Source: Pedobacter soli
GTDB taxonomy: Bacteria > Bacteroidota > Bacteroidia > Sphingobacteriales > Sphingobacteriaceae
Length of the DNA stretch: 64,000 nucleotides
Direction: 5' to 3'
Assembly: GCF_900101435.1 (NCBI RefSeq)
Contig: NZ_FMZH01000004.1
Location: forward strand, 250,615 to 314,614
Shown: one piece after another, positions 40,681 through 49,719 of the stretch
Numbering within the stretch: the first letter of the stretch is position 1
Layout: the number at the start of each line of letters is the position of its first letter
Translations under genes and position numbers: made by a program
Notes under the pieces: generated by a model
The model's input: the letters and a program-made list of their open reading frames with translations, nothing else
What the model was told of the DNA's origin: nothing
Databases searched by the model: none

Positions 40681-41757
40681 TTACATGCCATCAGAGCGCA
40701 TGGCATAAACTAATTTTACGTGCCTGAATGCGTTTGTTTCGCTCCATTCATTATCATAATTTAAGCCATAAGGCCAGAAATGTCCACCTCCGGTATGTAT
40801 TGCGCCACTGGTGCCATCAAATATTTTAACCAAAGCAACCGTATTAGTCCCCAGAAAATCGCCTGTAGACGTATTGGTTCCCCATCCGCCGCTAAGGCCT
40901 ACACCATAGGTATGCGCAATTTCGTGCATGGCTGTACGCACGTTCTGGTAGCTGGTATTGGCACCAAAACGGATATTTCCATTCGTACTGCCATCAGCTG
41001 TTGCCACACCTGTATTATATTCAACAGTAAGGGTACGCGCAGGCCAGTTGGCGCCAGCATTATACCTGGCGCAGGCGTCGTTCATGGCATTGGTAATGCG
41101 GGTTAACACATCGGCCGGTACGCCGGTGCTGGTAAGCGTCCAGCCTAATTGACCACTGGCATTAACCGTAAGTAGTGACCATTGCTGGTTTTCGCCTCCC
41201 CAGTAAGTCCATTGGTCTACATTGGCGCTGTTATCTATCGATTGCCCGGCAACATCAAGGTCTTTGCCACTATTGCGGTTAATAATGCGGTAGTAACCGT
41301 TGCCAATAGAAGTAAATTGCCATTGCTGGTTGGTGGCGCCGGTATTGGTCGAAATATTTACATTATCGCCATCGGCAGTACCCGCCTGATCTACCTGAAG
41401 CGCTTTTGCGCTATGTACACCAATAACCGAATAATAACCGCCCGAAACTGCAGTTAAAGTCCATTTTTGGTTGGTACCGCCAGTACCGGCATATTGCGCT
41501 ACATTAGCACCATCGGCAGTTTGAAAGGCTGCCACATCAAGTACCTTTCCGCTTTTGCGGTTTACAATGTAAAATGTGCCGTTTGCGACGGTAAGTTGTG
41601 CCTCGTTGGGCGGTATGGCGCCCAGTTTTCCCTTTATCGAAAGCGATTCGGTAGTTGTGGTATCTGAAAGTTTGTCTTTTTTACAGCTGCTCGAAAACAG
41701 GACGATGCCGAGCATGACTGCGCCGATTGAACGTAAGATAGAAGGTTTAGTTTTCAT
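40681..41757 (-). CDS. Lipoprotein with ricin-type beta-trefoil and HExxH metallopeptidase-like domain
   Basis: A 358-residue lipoprotein (S-S-S-C with Cys25, then K-K). Residues about 58-197 form one ricin-B beta-trefoil with three Q-x-W repeats (97-99, 144-146, 191-193), a carbohydrate-binding module. Residues about 205-358 hold H278-E-I-A-H282 followed by T-Y-G, a zinc-peptidase-like motif; the position of a metzincin third His is Leu, so the third ligand must be elsewhere. The C-terminal part has H-T-G-G-G-H-F-W-P-Y-G. The frame opens at 41784, but the signal peptide begins at 41757. It may be a glycoprotein-directed protease. Confidence 0.8.
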   Translation of the reverse strand: MKTKPSILRSIGAVMLGIVLFSSSCKKDKLSDTTTTESLSIKGKLGAIPPNEAQLTVANGTFYIVNRKSGKVLDVAAFQTADGANVAQYAGTGGTNQKWTLTAVSGGYYSVIGVHSAKALQVDQAGTADGDNVNISTNTGATNQQWQFTSIGNGYYRIINRNSGKDLDVAGQSIDNSANVDQWTYWGGENQQWSLLTVNASGQLGWTLTSTGVPADVLTRITNAMNDACARYNAGANWPARTLTVEYNTGVATADGSTNGNIRFGANTSYQNVRTAMHEIAHTYGVGLSGGWGTNTSTGDFLGTNTVALVKIFDGTSGAIHTGGGHFWPYGLNYDNEWSETNAFRHVKLVYAMRSDGM

Positions 41758-42071
41758 AATGTTGAGTAGGGATTTAGTGATCATTGCATAATAAATGGTC
41801 GTTTGGTTAATTAAAAAGAAGGCCTATGCACACCATTAGTACGGTGTCCTTCTGCGCTTATCAATAAGACTATAATGACAGTTTAAGTTGTTAGGTTATG
41901 TGCAAGAGTAATGAAACACCAGAAGTGCTTAAATCCGTTTTGCATTTTTTATTATACTTGGTTCGAACAAATTAACTACAAAAAAGATGCGCAGCAGAGG
42001 GGGAATCTGATCAAAATAAGGGGGCAAACTCTTATTTTTTATGCTACAAGAAAAGAAATTACAATGAAAGC

Positions 42072-42350
42072 GGTAAAATGGAAATGATAGGGAAGATGTA
42101 AACTGGAAATAGAACAGGTATTAAAGCATGATTACTTAATGTACTTAACTCCTTAATGATGAAAATGCCTGTAAAATAGAAAAGGTAAAATGGAAATGAT
42201 AGGGAAGATGTAAACTGGAAATAGAACAGGTATTAAAGCATGATTACTTAATGTACTTAACTCCTTAATGATGAAAATGCCGTAAAATGAAAATAGGCCA
42301 GTTATTAAAATAACAGGACTTAATTTGCTTAATTCGTTAATGATGTAAAT
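42072..42350. repeat. 112-bp tandem repeat, 2.6 copies
   Basis: The 98 bases 42072-42169 are repeated exactly at 42184-42281 (period 112). A third, degenerate, truncated copy occupies about 42282-42350, sharing the T-T-A-A-T-G-A-T-G end. No ORF runs through the unit. It lies in the 605-bp gap between the double-PAS kinase (3' end) and the ricin/HExxH lipoprotein (5' end), so it is in the leader of the latter or in its promoter region. The rest of the gap has no recognisable gene. Confidence 0.9.
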
Positions 42351-42362
42351 AACAAGCCAATC

Positions 42363-43889
42363 TTAATCAGCCGTTTTAAGCTTAAACAAAAATGTTGATC
42401 CTGATCCTGCAGTGCTTTCAACCTCAATGCTGCTGCCGTGGAGTTCGAGTATGGCGTAAACAAGGTAAAGCCCAATTCCAAATCCGCTGATGCTTCTGGT
42501 TTCTTCCGACTGTATCCGGTAAAACTTCCTGAACAGGAGTTTTTGATCTTCTTTCGGAATACCGATGCCCTGGTCTTTCACCGCGACAGTCAGATAGTTA
42601 TCCTGCCTTTCGCAGGTTACTGTAATTTCTCCACCATCAGGCGAATATTTTATCGCATTGCTGATCAGGTTAATCAGCACCAGCGAAATTTTTTCTGCAT
42701 CGCCAATGGCCAATGCATTTTGTTCGCCAATATAGTTGAAATGATGTTTCGAAGTGGTTATAGAAGCATCTGATATACAGTTGTTAATCAGTGCTGATAA
42801 ATCGAATTGGCTTAAGTTTAACTTTAAATGTCCATCTTCCATTCGTGAGATATTCAGGAAATCCCTGATCATGGCCTCCATTTTTTTGGTCTGCAGCTCA
42901 GCTCTGGAAAGCGCTTTATCAATAAAATCGTTTTCTTCCTTTCTGGCTTTAAACAACGCCACCTGCACATACGAACGGAGTGAGGTTAAAGGCGTTTTTA
43001 ACTCATGGCTCACCAAACCAATAAACTCTTCTTTTTTCTTATCGGCTTGCTTCCTTTCGGTAATATCTCTGGCAATTTTTGAAAGCCCGATTACGCGTCC
43101 TGCACTATCTTTAATGGGCGAAATGGTTAACGATACATCAATCAGCCTGCCATCTTTGCGGCGTCTTATGGTTTCGAAATGATCTACCCTGATGCCCTGG
43201 CTAAGTTGTGAGAGGATTTTGGGTTCTTCATCATGCCGGTCGTTCGGAATGATCTTAAGAATCGATTGCCCAATCATCTCTTCGGCGTTGTAGCCAAATA
43301 TGCGTACAGCCGAATCGTTCCAGCTGGTTACAATACTGTTCAGGTCTTTACTGATAATGGCATCGTCTGATGATTCGATGATCGCGCTCAGCCGTTTGCT
43401 GTTCACCTCAGCCGATAGGCGATCGGTAATATCACGTGCAATTTTAGATACGCCAATAATTACGCCTTTAGAATTCAGAACAGGAGATATGGTAAGCGAT
43501 AAATCTACCAACGTGCCGTCTTTACGTCTGCGTTTGGTTTCGAAATGATTGATTGCGATGCCGCGTTGCAACTTAGCAATGATTTCAGTTTCTTCGTAAT
43601 GGAGATCTTCAGGGATAAGGGTGAGGATCGAAACACCAATCATTTCTTCGGCAGTGTAACCAAAAATACGCGATGCAGCCTTATTCCAACTTGTAATAAT
43701 GCCATCAAGGTTTTTGCTGATGATGGCATCATCAGTAGATTGGTTAATAGCATGAAGTATGGCATTTTTTTCTTCAGCAATTTTGAGTACTGCATTTAAA
43801 CGTTGCAATTTATCCTCATCAAGATTGAGGTTTAATGCAAGTTTTTCCAGTTCATTTATTACTTCGGCAATATCATTAGACGTTATCAT
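42363..43889 (-). CDS. Soluble double-PAS sensor histidine kinase
   Basis: A 508-residue kinase without membrane segments. Residues about 43-157 and 165-279 are two PAS/PAC domains so alike (S-K-N-L-D-G-I-I-T-S-W versus S-K-D-L-N-S-I-V-T-S-W; both with R-R-R-K-D-G and S-K-I-A-R-D-I-T) that they come from an internal duplication of about 122 residues. HisKA has the phospho-acceptor H295 in V-S-H-E-L-K-T-P-L, and the HATPase has N-L-I-S-N-A-I-K-Y-S and G-I-G-L-Y-L-V. No response regulator is adjacent, so its partner is elsewhere. The PAS ligand is unknown. Confidence 0.93.
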   Translation of the reverse strand: MITSNDIAEVINELEKLALNLNLDEDKLQRLNAVLKIAEEKNAILHAINQSTDDAIISKNLDGIITSWNKAASRIFGYTAEEMIGVSILTLIPEDLHYEETEIIAKLQRGIAINHFETKRRRKDGTLVDLSLTISPVLNSKGVIIGVSKIARDITDRLSAEVNSKRLSAIIESSDDAIISKDLNSIVTSWNDSAVRIFGYNAEEMIGQSILKIIPNDRHDEEPKILSQLSQGIRVDHFETIRRRKDGRLIDVSLTISPIKDSAGRVIGLSKIARDITERKQADKKKEEFIGLVSHELKTPLTSLRSYVQVALFKARKEENDFIDKALSRAELQTKKMEAMIRDFLNISRMEDGHLKLNLSQFDLSALINNCISDASITTSKHHFNYIGEQNALAIGDAEKISLVLINLISNAIKYSPDGGEITVTCERQDNYLTVAVKDQGIGIPKEDQKLLFRKFYRIQSEETRSISGFGIGLYLVYAILELHGSSIEVESTAGSGSTFLFKLKTAD

Positions 43890-44064
43890 GTTTTATAATG
43901 AATAAACAATATCGGAATATTTATCTGATCGCTTTTCTGTTTTAGTAATTGCCCGTATAAATTCGGGTGATTTCACCCCTTTGTAATGAAATTGCTACTG
44001 TTGAAGGCGCTTTTGAGTGCTATTTAAACCCAAAATCGATAATTTTGCTGTTTTAATCCGCGGT

Positions 44065-44766
44065 TTAATTTTTCTGGTTATCTGCGGCTACAGTTTCCTG
44101 TAAAAAAGGTGTATCAAGGATACTGATCCGCTTGCCTTGTGCCGAAATTTTACCTGTTTTACTAAATTCGGTAAAAATCTTGAAAAGTGTTTCGTAAGTA
44201 GTTCCTGAATAAGAAGCTACGTCCTGGCGCGAAATATCCAGATCAATTGCGCCTGAAACATCGGTGCCAAATTGTGCCTGTAAAGCTAAAATCGCATTGG
44301 CAATCCGCCCTTTTACAGACATGTGCGCAAGATTACGCATCCGCTCGTGCGATTCCTGCAGTTCGGCAGCGAAGAAATCCATGAGTTGGTAGGTAAAATC
44401 AGGATTCACCCGCAAACTTGATCTAAAGAATTGCAGATCAATAAAACACACCGTTGCCTCCTCAAGTGCTGTCGCTGAAACCGGATAAACCGGGTTTTTA
44501 CCCAGCCCAAGGTGACCAATTACATCGCCTTTGCGGGCAAAACGGATAATCAGCTCTTTCTCATTATCCCATTTCTTGTGCACCTTAATCGTGCCCGAAT
44601 AAACAAAATAAATCCCATTTACAGGGTCTCCCTCAGCAAAGAGCTGCTCGCCTTTTTTAAGCTGAAAGTTTTTTTTCTGCTGTGCAACCGCAGGGAGCCA
44701 GTCGGTAAGCACACGACTGCACAGATAGCAGCTTTTCAGGTCGCAGGTATTGTTGCTTTCTTTCAT
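44065..44766 (-). CDS. Crp/Fnr regulator with four cysteines placed as in FNR
   Basis: A 233-residue regulator. N-terminal C8-x4-C13-x2-C16, then a cyclic-nucleotide-binding-like barrel (about 25-140) with a fourth Cys at 107, and a C-terminal HTH (about 165-225: I-S-R-Q-D-V-A-S-Y-S-G-T-T-Y-E-T-L). The distance C16 to C107 (91) is close to C29 to C122 in E. coli FNR (93), so an oxygen-labile Fe-S cluster is plausible. The recognition helix keeps E but has F and K where FNR has S and R, so the DNA site will differ. Nearby candidates for control are the ClC and cytochrome/sulfite-oxidase genes. Confidence 0.9.
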   Translation of the reverse strand: MKESNNTCDLKSCYLCSRVLTDWLPAVAQQKKNFQLKKGEQLFAEGDPVNGIYFVYSGTIKVHKKWDNEKELIIRFARKGDVIGHLGLGKNPVYPVSATALEEATVCFIDLQFFRSSLRVNPDFTYQLMDFFAAELQESHERMRNLAHMSVKGRIANAILALQAQFGTDVSGAIDLDISRQDVASYSGTTYETLFKIFTEFSKTGKISAQGKRISILDTPFLQETVAADNQKN

Positions 44767-44928
44767 CTTCAGGTTGTTGCTGCTGGCAAAAATACAATTA
44801 TTAATTTATTCGCAATCCAAATCTTAAAATATATCTTAAAATATATTTTAATGTATTGTTTATGTTTTATTAATTGTTATAATATTGTTTAGAATATATT
44901 TTATGCAATGTTTCTGATTTTTTATTTC

Positions 44929-44936
44929 TACTTTTG
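44929..44936 (+). promoter_or_regulatory. -7 element for the ClC gene
   Basis: TACTTTTG fits TAnnTTTG. It is 20 bases before the ATG, giving a very short leader. The 190-bp divergent region to the FNR-like gene is extremely AT-rich, with repeated TTAAAATATAT motifs at about 44824-44852. Confidence 0.5.
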
Positions 44937-44956
44937 TCTCATGCTCAAATAATAAA

Positions 44957-46828
44957 ATGAATAAGACAAAAAATATCATACCAATTTCCCCGGCGCTGGG
45001 TATTTTCGGTAAGTTTAAAAGAAGTAAAAACAAAGAAAAAAGTTCTAAAAAGCGCCTGTTATTTATTTCAATGCTCTCAATTGGAGTAGCAATCGGCATT
45101 TCTTTCATCGCAAAAGTGCTGGTATCGTTAATTAACCTGGTAACCAATATTTCTTTTTACCAGGAGTTCGATTTCAGTTTCCATAGTCCAGCAGATAACC
45201 ATCTTGGTCTGTTGGTTATTATTGTACCCGTTATTGGCGGGGTAATAGTAGGTTTTATGGCATTTTATGGTTCAAAAGCGATTAGGGGGCACGGTATTCC
45301 CGAAGCCATGGAACAGGTGCTTACCAATCAGAGTAAAATAAAACCAGCTATAGCCATTTTGAAACCGGTTTCTTCTGCTATTGCCATTGGTACGGGTGGG
45401 CCATTTGGTGCAGAGGGACCAATTATAGCCACCGGAGGTGCATTGGGCTCTACACTTGGGCAGTTGTTTACTGTGAGCCCGGTTGAACGTAAAATTATCC
45501 TTGCTGCCGGGGCAACTGCGGGTATGTCGGCCATATTTGGTACACCGCTGGCTGCGGTATTTCTTGCCATCGAACTCTTGTTGTTCGAATTTTCTCCGAG
45601 GGCAATTATACCGGTGGCACTGGCCTGTATTACAGGAGCGGCAGGACATCATCTGCTTTTCGAAGCAGGGCCTGTGTTCCCCATGCCGGTGCTTTCGGCA
45701 CCGTCAAATGCGGCATTGGGTATTTATAGTCTCATCGGGATTCTGGTAGGGCTCGCATCACTGGGGCTTACTAAAGTGGTTTATTTTATCGAAGATGCCT
45801 TTGAGCACCTGCCTTTGCACTGGACATGGTGGCCTGCAATTGGCGGGCTTGCCGTAGGCGTTGTTGGTTATTTTGCACCGCGAACTTTAGGTGTAGGTTA
45901 CGATAATATCATCTCCCTTTTAAGCGGCCAGCTTTCCATTTCTGTCATTCTTTCGCTTTGCCTGTTTAAATTTATTTCCTGGGCCATTGCGCTGGGCAGC
46001 GGAACTTCGGGTGGAACGCTTGCACCTTTAATGACTATTGGTGGTGCAACGGGTGCTGCATTAGGTTATCTGTTGCATTCGGTTTTTCCCGGCTTAGATA
46101 TCAGTATTCCAATGTCGGCACTTGTAGGTATGTCGGCCATGTTTGCCGGTGCTTCGAGGGCTTACTTAACCAGTATTCTTTTTGCGCTCGAAGCTACCCA
46201 GCAGGTGCAGGGGCTATTGCCTTTGCTTGGTGCCTGCTCTGGTGCCTACCTCATTTCGGTGTTTTTAATGAAAAATACAATCATGACCGAAAAAATTGCC
46301 CGTAGAGGCATTCATACGCCAGATAGTTATGAACCGGATTTGCTGTTAAAATTACGTGTTGCGGAGGTGATGGATCGCAATCCGGTTTTTATCAGTTCGT
46401 ACAATACCATTGCCGAGGTGCGGAAATATTTTGCGGCCAATCCGCCTAAAGAAAACCGGTATGCTGTGCGCGATGCTGAAGGTGATTATTTGGGTACTAT
46501 CTCCGTACTGGATATTTTCCAATGGGTAAAAGAAGATATGGCCAGCATTACGGCTATAATCAAATCAGGAGATGAGCAGATTAAAGGAAACGAACCGGTA
46601 AGAAAAGCACTGGAGTTGATGCATACTTCCGGAAACGACTTTGTAGCGGTAGTAAGCGGCAGAGATGAAACATCATTCGAAGGTTTGTTAAGCTACAAAG
46701 ATATTGTTAGGGCCTATAGTGTAAACCAGGAAAAGGAGAGTAGTGTAGGTAGAAACCTTTCGATGGAAAGGCAAGCGAAAAAGATGATTGTGAAAGGGAA
46801 AAAAATGATGGCCGACAGAAGAGTTTAA
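44957..46828 (+). CDS. ClC family chloride channel/transporter with C-terminal CBS pair
   Basis: A 623-residue membrane protein. The core (about 35-440) has ClC motifs: G-H-G-I-P (111-115, usually G-S-G-I-P), G-A-E-G-P (151-155, with the gating Glu E153), and G-x-S-G-G. In the helix where E. coli ClC has the internal proton Glu (E202-E203), this protein has E206-L207, so coupled H+ exchange may be absent. Residues about 465-590 form two CBS domains (V-A-E-V-M-D-R-N-P-V near the start) that could bind nucleotides. The tail is basic. Confidence 0.92.
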   Translation: MNKTKNIIPISPALGIFGKFKRSKNKEKSSKKRLLFISMLSIGVAIGISFIAKVLVSLINLVTNISFYQEFDFSFHSPADNHLGLLVIIVPVIGGVIVGFMAFYGSKAIRGHGIPEAMEQVLTNQSKIKPAIAILKPVSSAIAIGTGGPFGAEGPIIATGGALGSTLGQLFTVSPVERKIILAAGATAGMSAIFGTPLAAVFLAIELLLFEFSPRAIIPVALACITGAAGHHLLFEAGPVFPMPVLSAPSNAALGIYSLIGILVGLASLGLTKVVYFIEDAFEHLPLHWTWWPAIGGLAVGVVGYFAPRTLGVGYDNIISLLSGQLSISVILSLCLFKFISWAIALGSGTSGGTLAPLMTIGGATGAALGYLLHSVFPGLDISIPMSALVGMSAMFAGASRAYLTSILFALEATQQVQGLLPLLGACSGAYLISVFLMKNTIMTEKIARRGIHTPDSYEPDLLLKLRVAEVMDRNPVFISSYNTIAEVRKYFAANPPKENRYAVRDAEGDYLGTISVLDIFQWVKEDMASITAIIKSGDEQIKGNEPVRKALELMHTSGNDFVAVVSGRDETSFEGLLSYKDIVRAYSVNQEKESSVGRNLSMERQAKKMIVKGKKMMADRRV

Positions 46829-46854
46829 TTGTAAATGTTATTTAATTAAAGGTT

Positions 46855-47088
46855 ATGAAAAAAACAAGTTATTACCTGATGGTTGGTGGATTAGTATTAC
46901 TGGTTGCGGCATTATTAACCGGCGGACAGCTAAATGCGGTAAATCCGGTAGATTCGCACCCCTGGACGATCAATATCAATGGCATCCGTTCATTTGCCTG
47001 GCCTGAGTTTACTGGCGGTTTGTTGATTGCATTGGGCGTTATTTTTAATATCGCTACCTGGCAACAGAAAAAATCGAGGATAGCCTGA
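46855..47088 (+). CDS. Small two-TM membrane protein
   Basis: A 77-residue protein with hydrophobic segments at about 6-25 and 52-70, separated by a polar loop with a Trp (S-H-P-W-T-I-N-I-N-G-I-R). No known domain. It follows the ClC gene by 26 bp and may be its co-transcribed accessory. Confidence 0.7.
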   Translation: MKKTSYYLMVGGLVLLVAALLTGGQLNAVNPVDSHPWTININGIRSFAWPEFTGGLLIALGVIFNIATWQQKKSRIA

Positions 47089-47119
47089 TTGTTGAAACAT
47101 TAAGTTTCCTTTTAATTAC

Positions 47120-47470
47120 ATGGTAACGGAAAATAATGCACTTGAGGAGGCCATCGCGCAACTCAAAGCCAAAGGATATACCTTAACGTTTAGTCCCGAT
47201 GATACCGATAATGCAGCCTGGGGGGTAAGTGGCCCATGGCCGGTTGATATTGAATATCACATTGATGAGGAGTTGCCTTGTACGGTTTACAACGATGGCG
47301 AAGAAACCCGAATGAAGGTGTTGGCCATCACTACCAAACCCTTTGGTTTAAAGGGTATTCAACTGGTAAATGCAGAACAGCAACGTTATTGGACAGTTGA
47401 TGAAATTTTAGTTAGCTTTTCGAAAATGCTTAAAGCTACCAAAACATTTCTTTTTGGTCCCAAAGGATAA
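47120..47470 (+). CDS. Small soluble protein of unknown function
   Basis: A 116-residue protein without signal peptide or membrane segment. It is acidic in the first half (F-S-P-D-D-T-D-N-A-A-W-G) with beta-rich text and an amphipathic C-terminus. No known family recognised. It lies 31 bp after the two-TM gene on the same strand. Confidence 0.6.
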   Translation: MVTENNALEEAIAQLKAKGYTLTFSPDDTDNAAWGVSGPWPVDIEYHIDEELPCTVYNDGEETRMKVLAITTKPFGLKGIQLVNAEQQRYWTVDEILVSFSKMLKATKTFLFGPKG

Positions 47471-47540
47471 TTAAATCCTGTTTATTTACACATAGTTACT
47501 TAGGCTTATCTATCCCGTCGCTGGTTAAGGTGTTTTCGGA

Positions 47541-47798
47541 TTACTCCGGAAGCACCTCTAGCTTTGCTGCGATTTCGGTAATAATGGTCATGCTAAAGGT
47601 ATGTCTGCCGGTTAGCCATCTTTTAATTTCATCAGGATTAACATCCAGAGCGATAGCCAGATCTTGTTCAGTTAGCTCATTATTGGCAATTGCAGCGGCA
47701 GCTTTTGCGGCAATAGCAAGGTTTAGTTGCGACAGGCGTTCGATAGCAGGGTTGCCGGTTTCTTCCAGCCAGATGGCAACAAAATCGTTTTCTTCCAT
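47541..47798 (-). CDS. Small HTH (XRE-type) DNA-binding protein
   Basis: An 85-residue protein. Residues about 42-85 form an HTH (L-T-E-Q-D-L-A-I-A-L-D-V-N-P-D-E-I-K-R-W-L-T-G), preceded by an Ala-rich helical segment (A-A-K-A-A-A-A-I-A). It resembles antitoxin-like regulators, but no toxin ORF lies next to it. It is convergent with the 47120 gene. Confidence 0.7.
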   Translation of the reverse strand: MEENDFVAIWLEETGNPAIERLSQLNLAIAAKAAAAIANNELTEQDLAIALDVNPDEIKRWLTGRHTFSMTIITEIAAKLEVLPE

Positions 47799-48040
47799 TT
47801 ATATATGTATTGGTATTTCAGCCAATTGAGGCTGCTTTATTCGGGGGGCAAATTTAACGATCCTACATCAATCAACACCATGCTTTTTGGTTTTTTGGCA
47901 GGTAAACCCTGAGATTTCTGGATTTATTTAGCTAATTTCAGGTTTGTAAACCTGCTGGCAATTAAAAAATGGTGAAATATCCGGTTAAGTCAGGAAGTTT
48001 ATCATTCATAAAAAACGTTCATCTTCCTTAAAATTGCGCC

Positions 48041-49708
48041 ATGATCCCGAATTTTTCCGCTGCAGAACAAGCCGTTCACTACCCCGCCGATCGAAGAACT
48101 TTTATTGGATTAAAACCACAGGTGTGGTATGTTTTAGCTATTTTACTGATCGCTACAATGGGTGTTGCCTGGTTGCAGTACTTAATCTGGGGTTTACCGG
48201 CCGATCCGGGGCTCATCCCTGTGCCTAAGGAAAAGCTGGCTATTGGTTTTCCGTGGTGGCTAAGGTTAAGCCATTGGGTAAATTTCTTTTTCCTAATTAC
48301 CATTATCAGGAGTGGCCTTTCTATACTGGCCGATCATCCGCGCTTATATTTTAACAACAGTTGTACCCCGGGTTCTGAATGGGCCAAATTTACCCCCTTA
48401 AATATTCCGGAAGGGAAGGTGTGGACAGCAAAAGAAGATGCACGTTACATTAGTCCGGTATTGGGTTTGCCCGGGTACAGGCACACCGTAGGCCTGGCGC
48501 GTTGCTGGCACTTTATCAATGTGCCGTTTTTCTTGCTCAACGGGGTTATTTTTATTGTCTTACTGTTTTCGACTGATCAGTGGCGTAAACTGGTACCTAC
48601 CTCGTGGAGCATTATTCCTGATTCGTGGAGTGTGTTTGTACATTATGCCACTTTCAATATGCCTATAGAACCGAATGGCTTTTACCAATACAATGCCCTG
48701 CAGCAATTATCGTATTTCGCCGTGGTTTTTTTGTTGGCACCCATTGCCATGTTGAGTGGTATGGCCATGTCGCCGGCAATTGAAAACCGTTTCCACTGGT
48801 TTCCTAAAATTTTTATTAACCGGCAAGGTGCCCGTTCTGTTCACTTTCTGGTGATGCTGGCTTATCTGGCTTTTCTGGTGGTCCATGTAGCAATGGTAGT
48901 AGCAACGGGTTTGGTTAGAAATATGAACCACATTGTTAATGGAACGGATAGCGAAACCGACCAAACCGGCTTGTACTTTGGTATTGGTTTTCTTATTTTT
49001 CTGGTTTTGTTTGCAGTGTTTGCGCATTGGTTCTCCTGGCATCGGCCAAGGCGATTGCAACGGTTGCAGGCTTTAATTAACGGTACGCTTTGGGAGAAAA
49101 CCATTAACAAGCTTAAGCCTAAATTGGTCTATAGCAAAGAAGATATTACACCTCACTTTTGGGCCAACGGCAAAGTGCCCGAATCGAGTGAATGGAAAGC
49201 ACTTGCCGCCAATAACTTTCAGGATTTTAAACTTAAGGTAGGCGGTTTGGTAGAAAATCCAATGGAGTTTTCGCTGGCTGAGTTAAAAAAACTAGGGCAG
49301 GATGAAAATATCACCATGCATCATTGTATTCAGGGTTGGTCGGGTATAGCCGAATGGGGTGGTTTACCTATGCGTAAACTCATTGAAGTGGTAAGACCTC
49401 ATTCATCAGTTAAAACGGTTGTATTTTATTCTTTTGGTGAAGGGCTTTATGGTGGCGATTATTACGATACCCATACGCTCGATAACTGCATGAAACCAGG
49501 GGCCTTGCTCGCCTGGGAAATGAATTACGAGCCCTTAACCGAACTTTATGGTGCGCCTTTACGCTTGCGGGTAGAAAACCAACTGGGATATAAAATGGTG
49601 AAGTGGATTGCGCGAATTGAGTTTGTTACCTCTCACACCACGGTAGGTAAGGGCTATGGAGGCAAAAACGAAGATGATGAATATTTCGATTTACTGGCCA
49701 ATACCTAA
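48041..49708 (+). CDS. Cytochrome b - sulfite oxidase-like molybdopterin fusion protein
   Basis: A 555-residue fusion. The N-terminal half (about 25-345) has about five membrane segments with paired histidines (H78, H157, H268, H282, H329 are candidate heme ligands), like the cytochrome b of Ni/Fe hydrogenases or formate dehydrogenase. The C-terminal part (about 395-545) is an oxidoreductase molybdopterin-binding domain (PF00174-like) with the Mo-coordinating Cys candidate C429 in M-H-H-C-I-Q-G-W-S-G. The two parts are usually separate proteins (YedY/YedZ-like), so the fusion couples the Mo centre directly to the quinone pool. The TDT gene follows after 11 bp. Confidence 0.85.
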   Translation: MIPNFSAAEQAVHYPADRRTFIGLKPQVWYVLAILLIATMGVAWLQYLIWGLPADPGLIPVPKEKLAIGFPWWLRLSHWVNFFFLITIIRSGLSILADHPRLYFNNSCTPGSEWAKFTPLNIPEGKVWTAKEDARYISPVLGLPGYRHTVGLARCWHFINVPFFLLNGVIFIVLLFSTDQWRKLVPTSWSIIPDSWSVFVHYATFNMPIEPNGFYQYNALQQLSYFAVVFLLAPIAMLSGMAMSPAIENRFHWFPKIFINRQGARSVHFLVMLAYLAFLVVHVAMVVATGLVRNMNHIVNGTDSETDQTGLYFGIGFLIFLVLFAVFAHWFSWHRPRRLQRLQALINGTLWEKTINKLKPKLVYSKEDITPHFWANGKVPESSEWKALAANNFQDFKLKVGGLVENPMEFSLAELKKLGQDENITMHHCIQGWSGIAEWGGLPMRKLIEVVRPHSSVKTVVFYSFGEGLYGGDYYDTHTLDNCMKPGALLAWEMNYEPLTELYGAPLRLRVENQLGYKMVKWIARIEFVTSHTTVGKGYGGKNEDDEYFDLLANT

Positions 49709-49719
49709 ATCTGTACAAC

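Noticed and set aside
40681-41757. Classical metzincin protease
   Set aside because: HExxH is present but the third histidine position is Leu, so the class cannot be claimed.
42072-42350. CRISPR-like array
   Set aside because: Repeats are contiguous 112-bp tandem units with no spacers and no cas genes.
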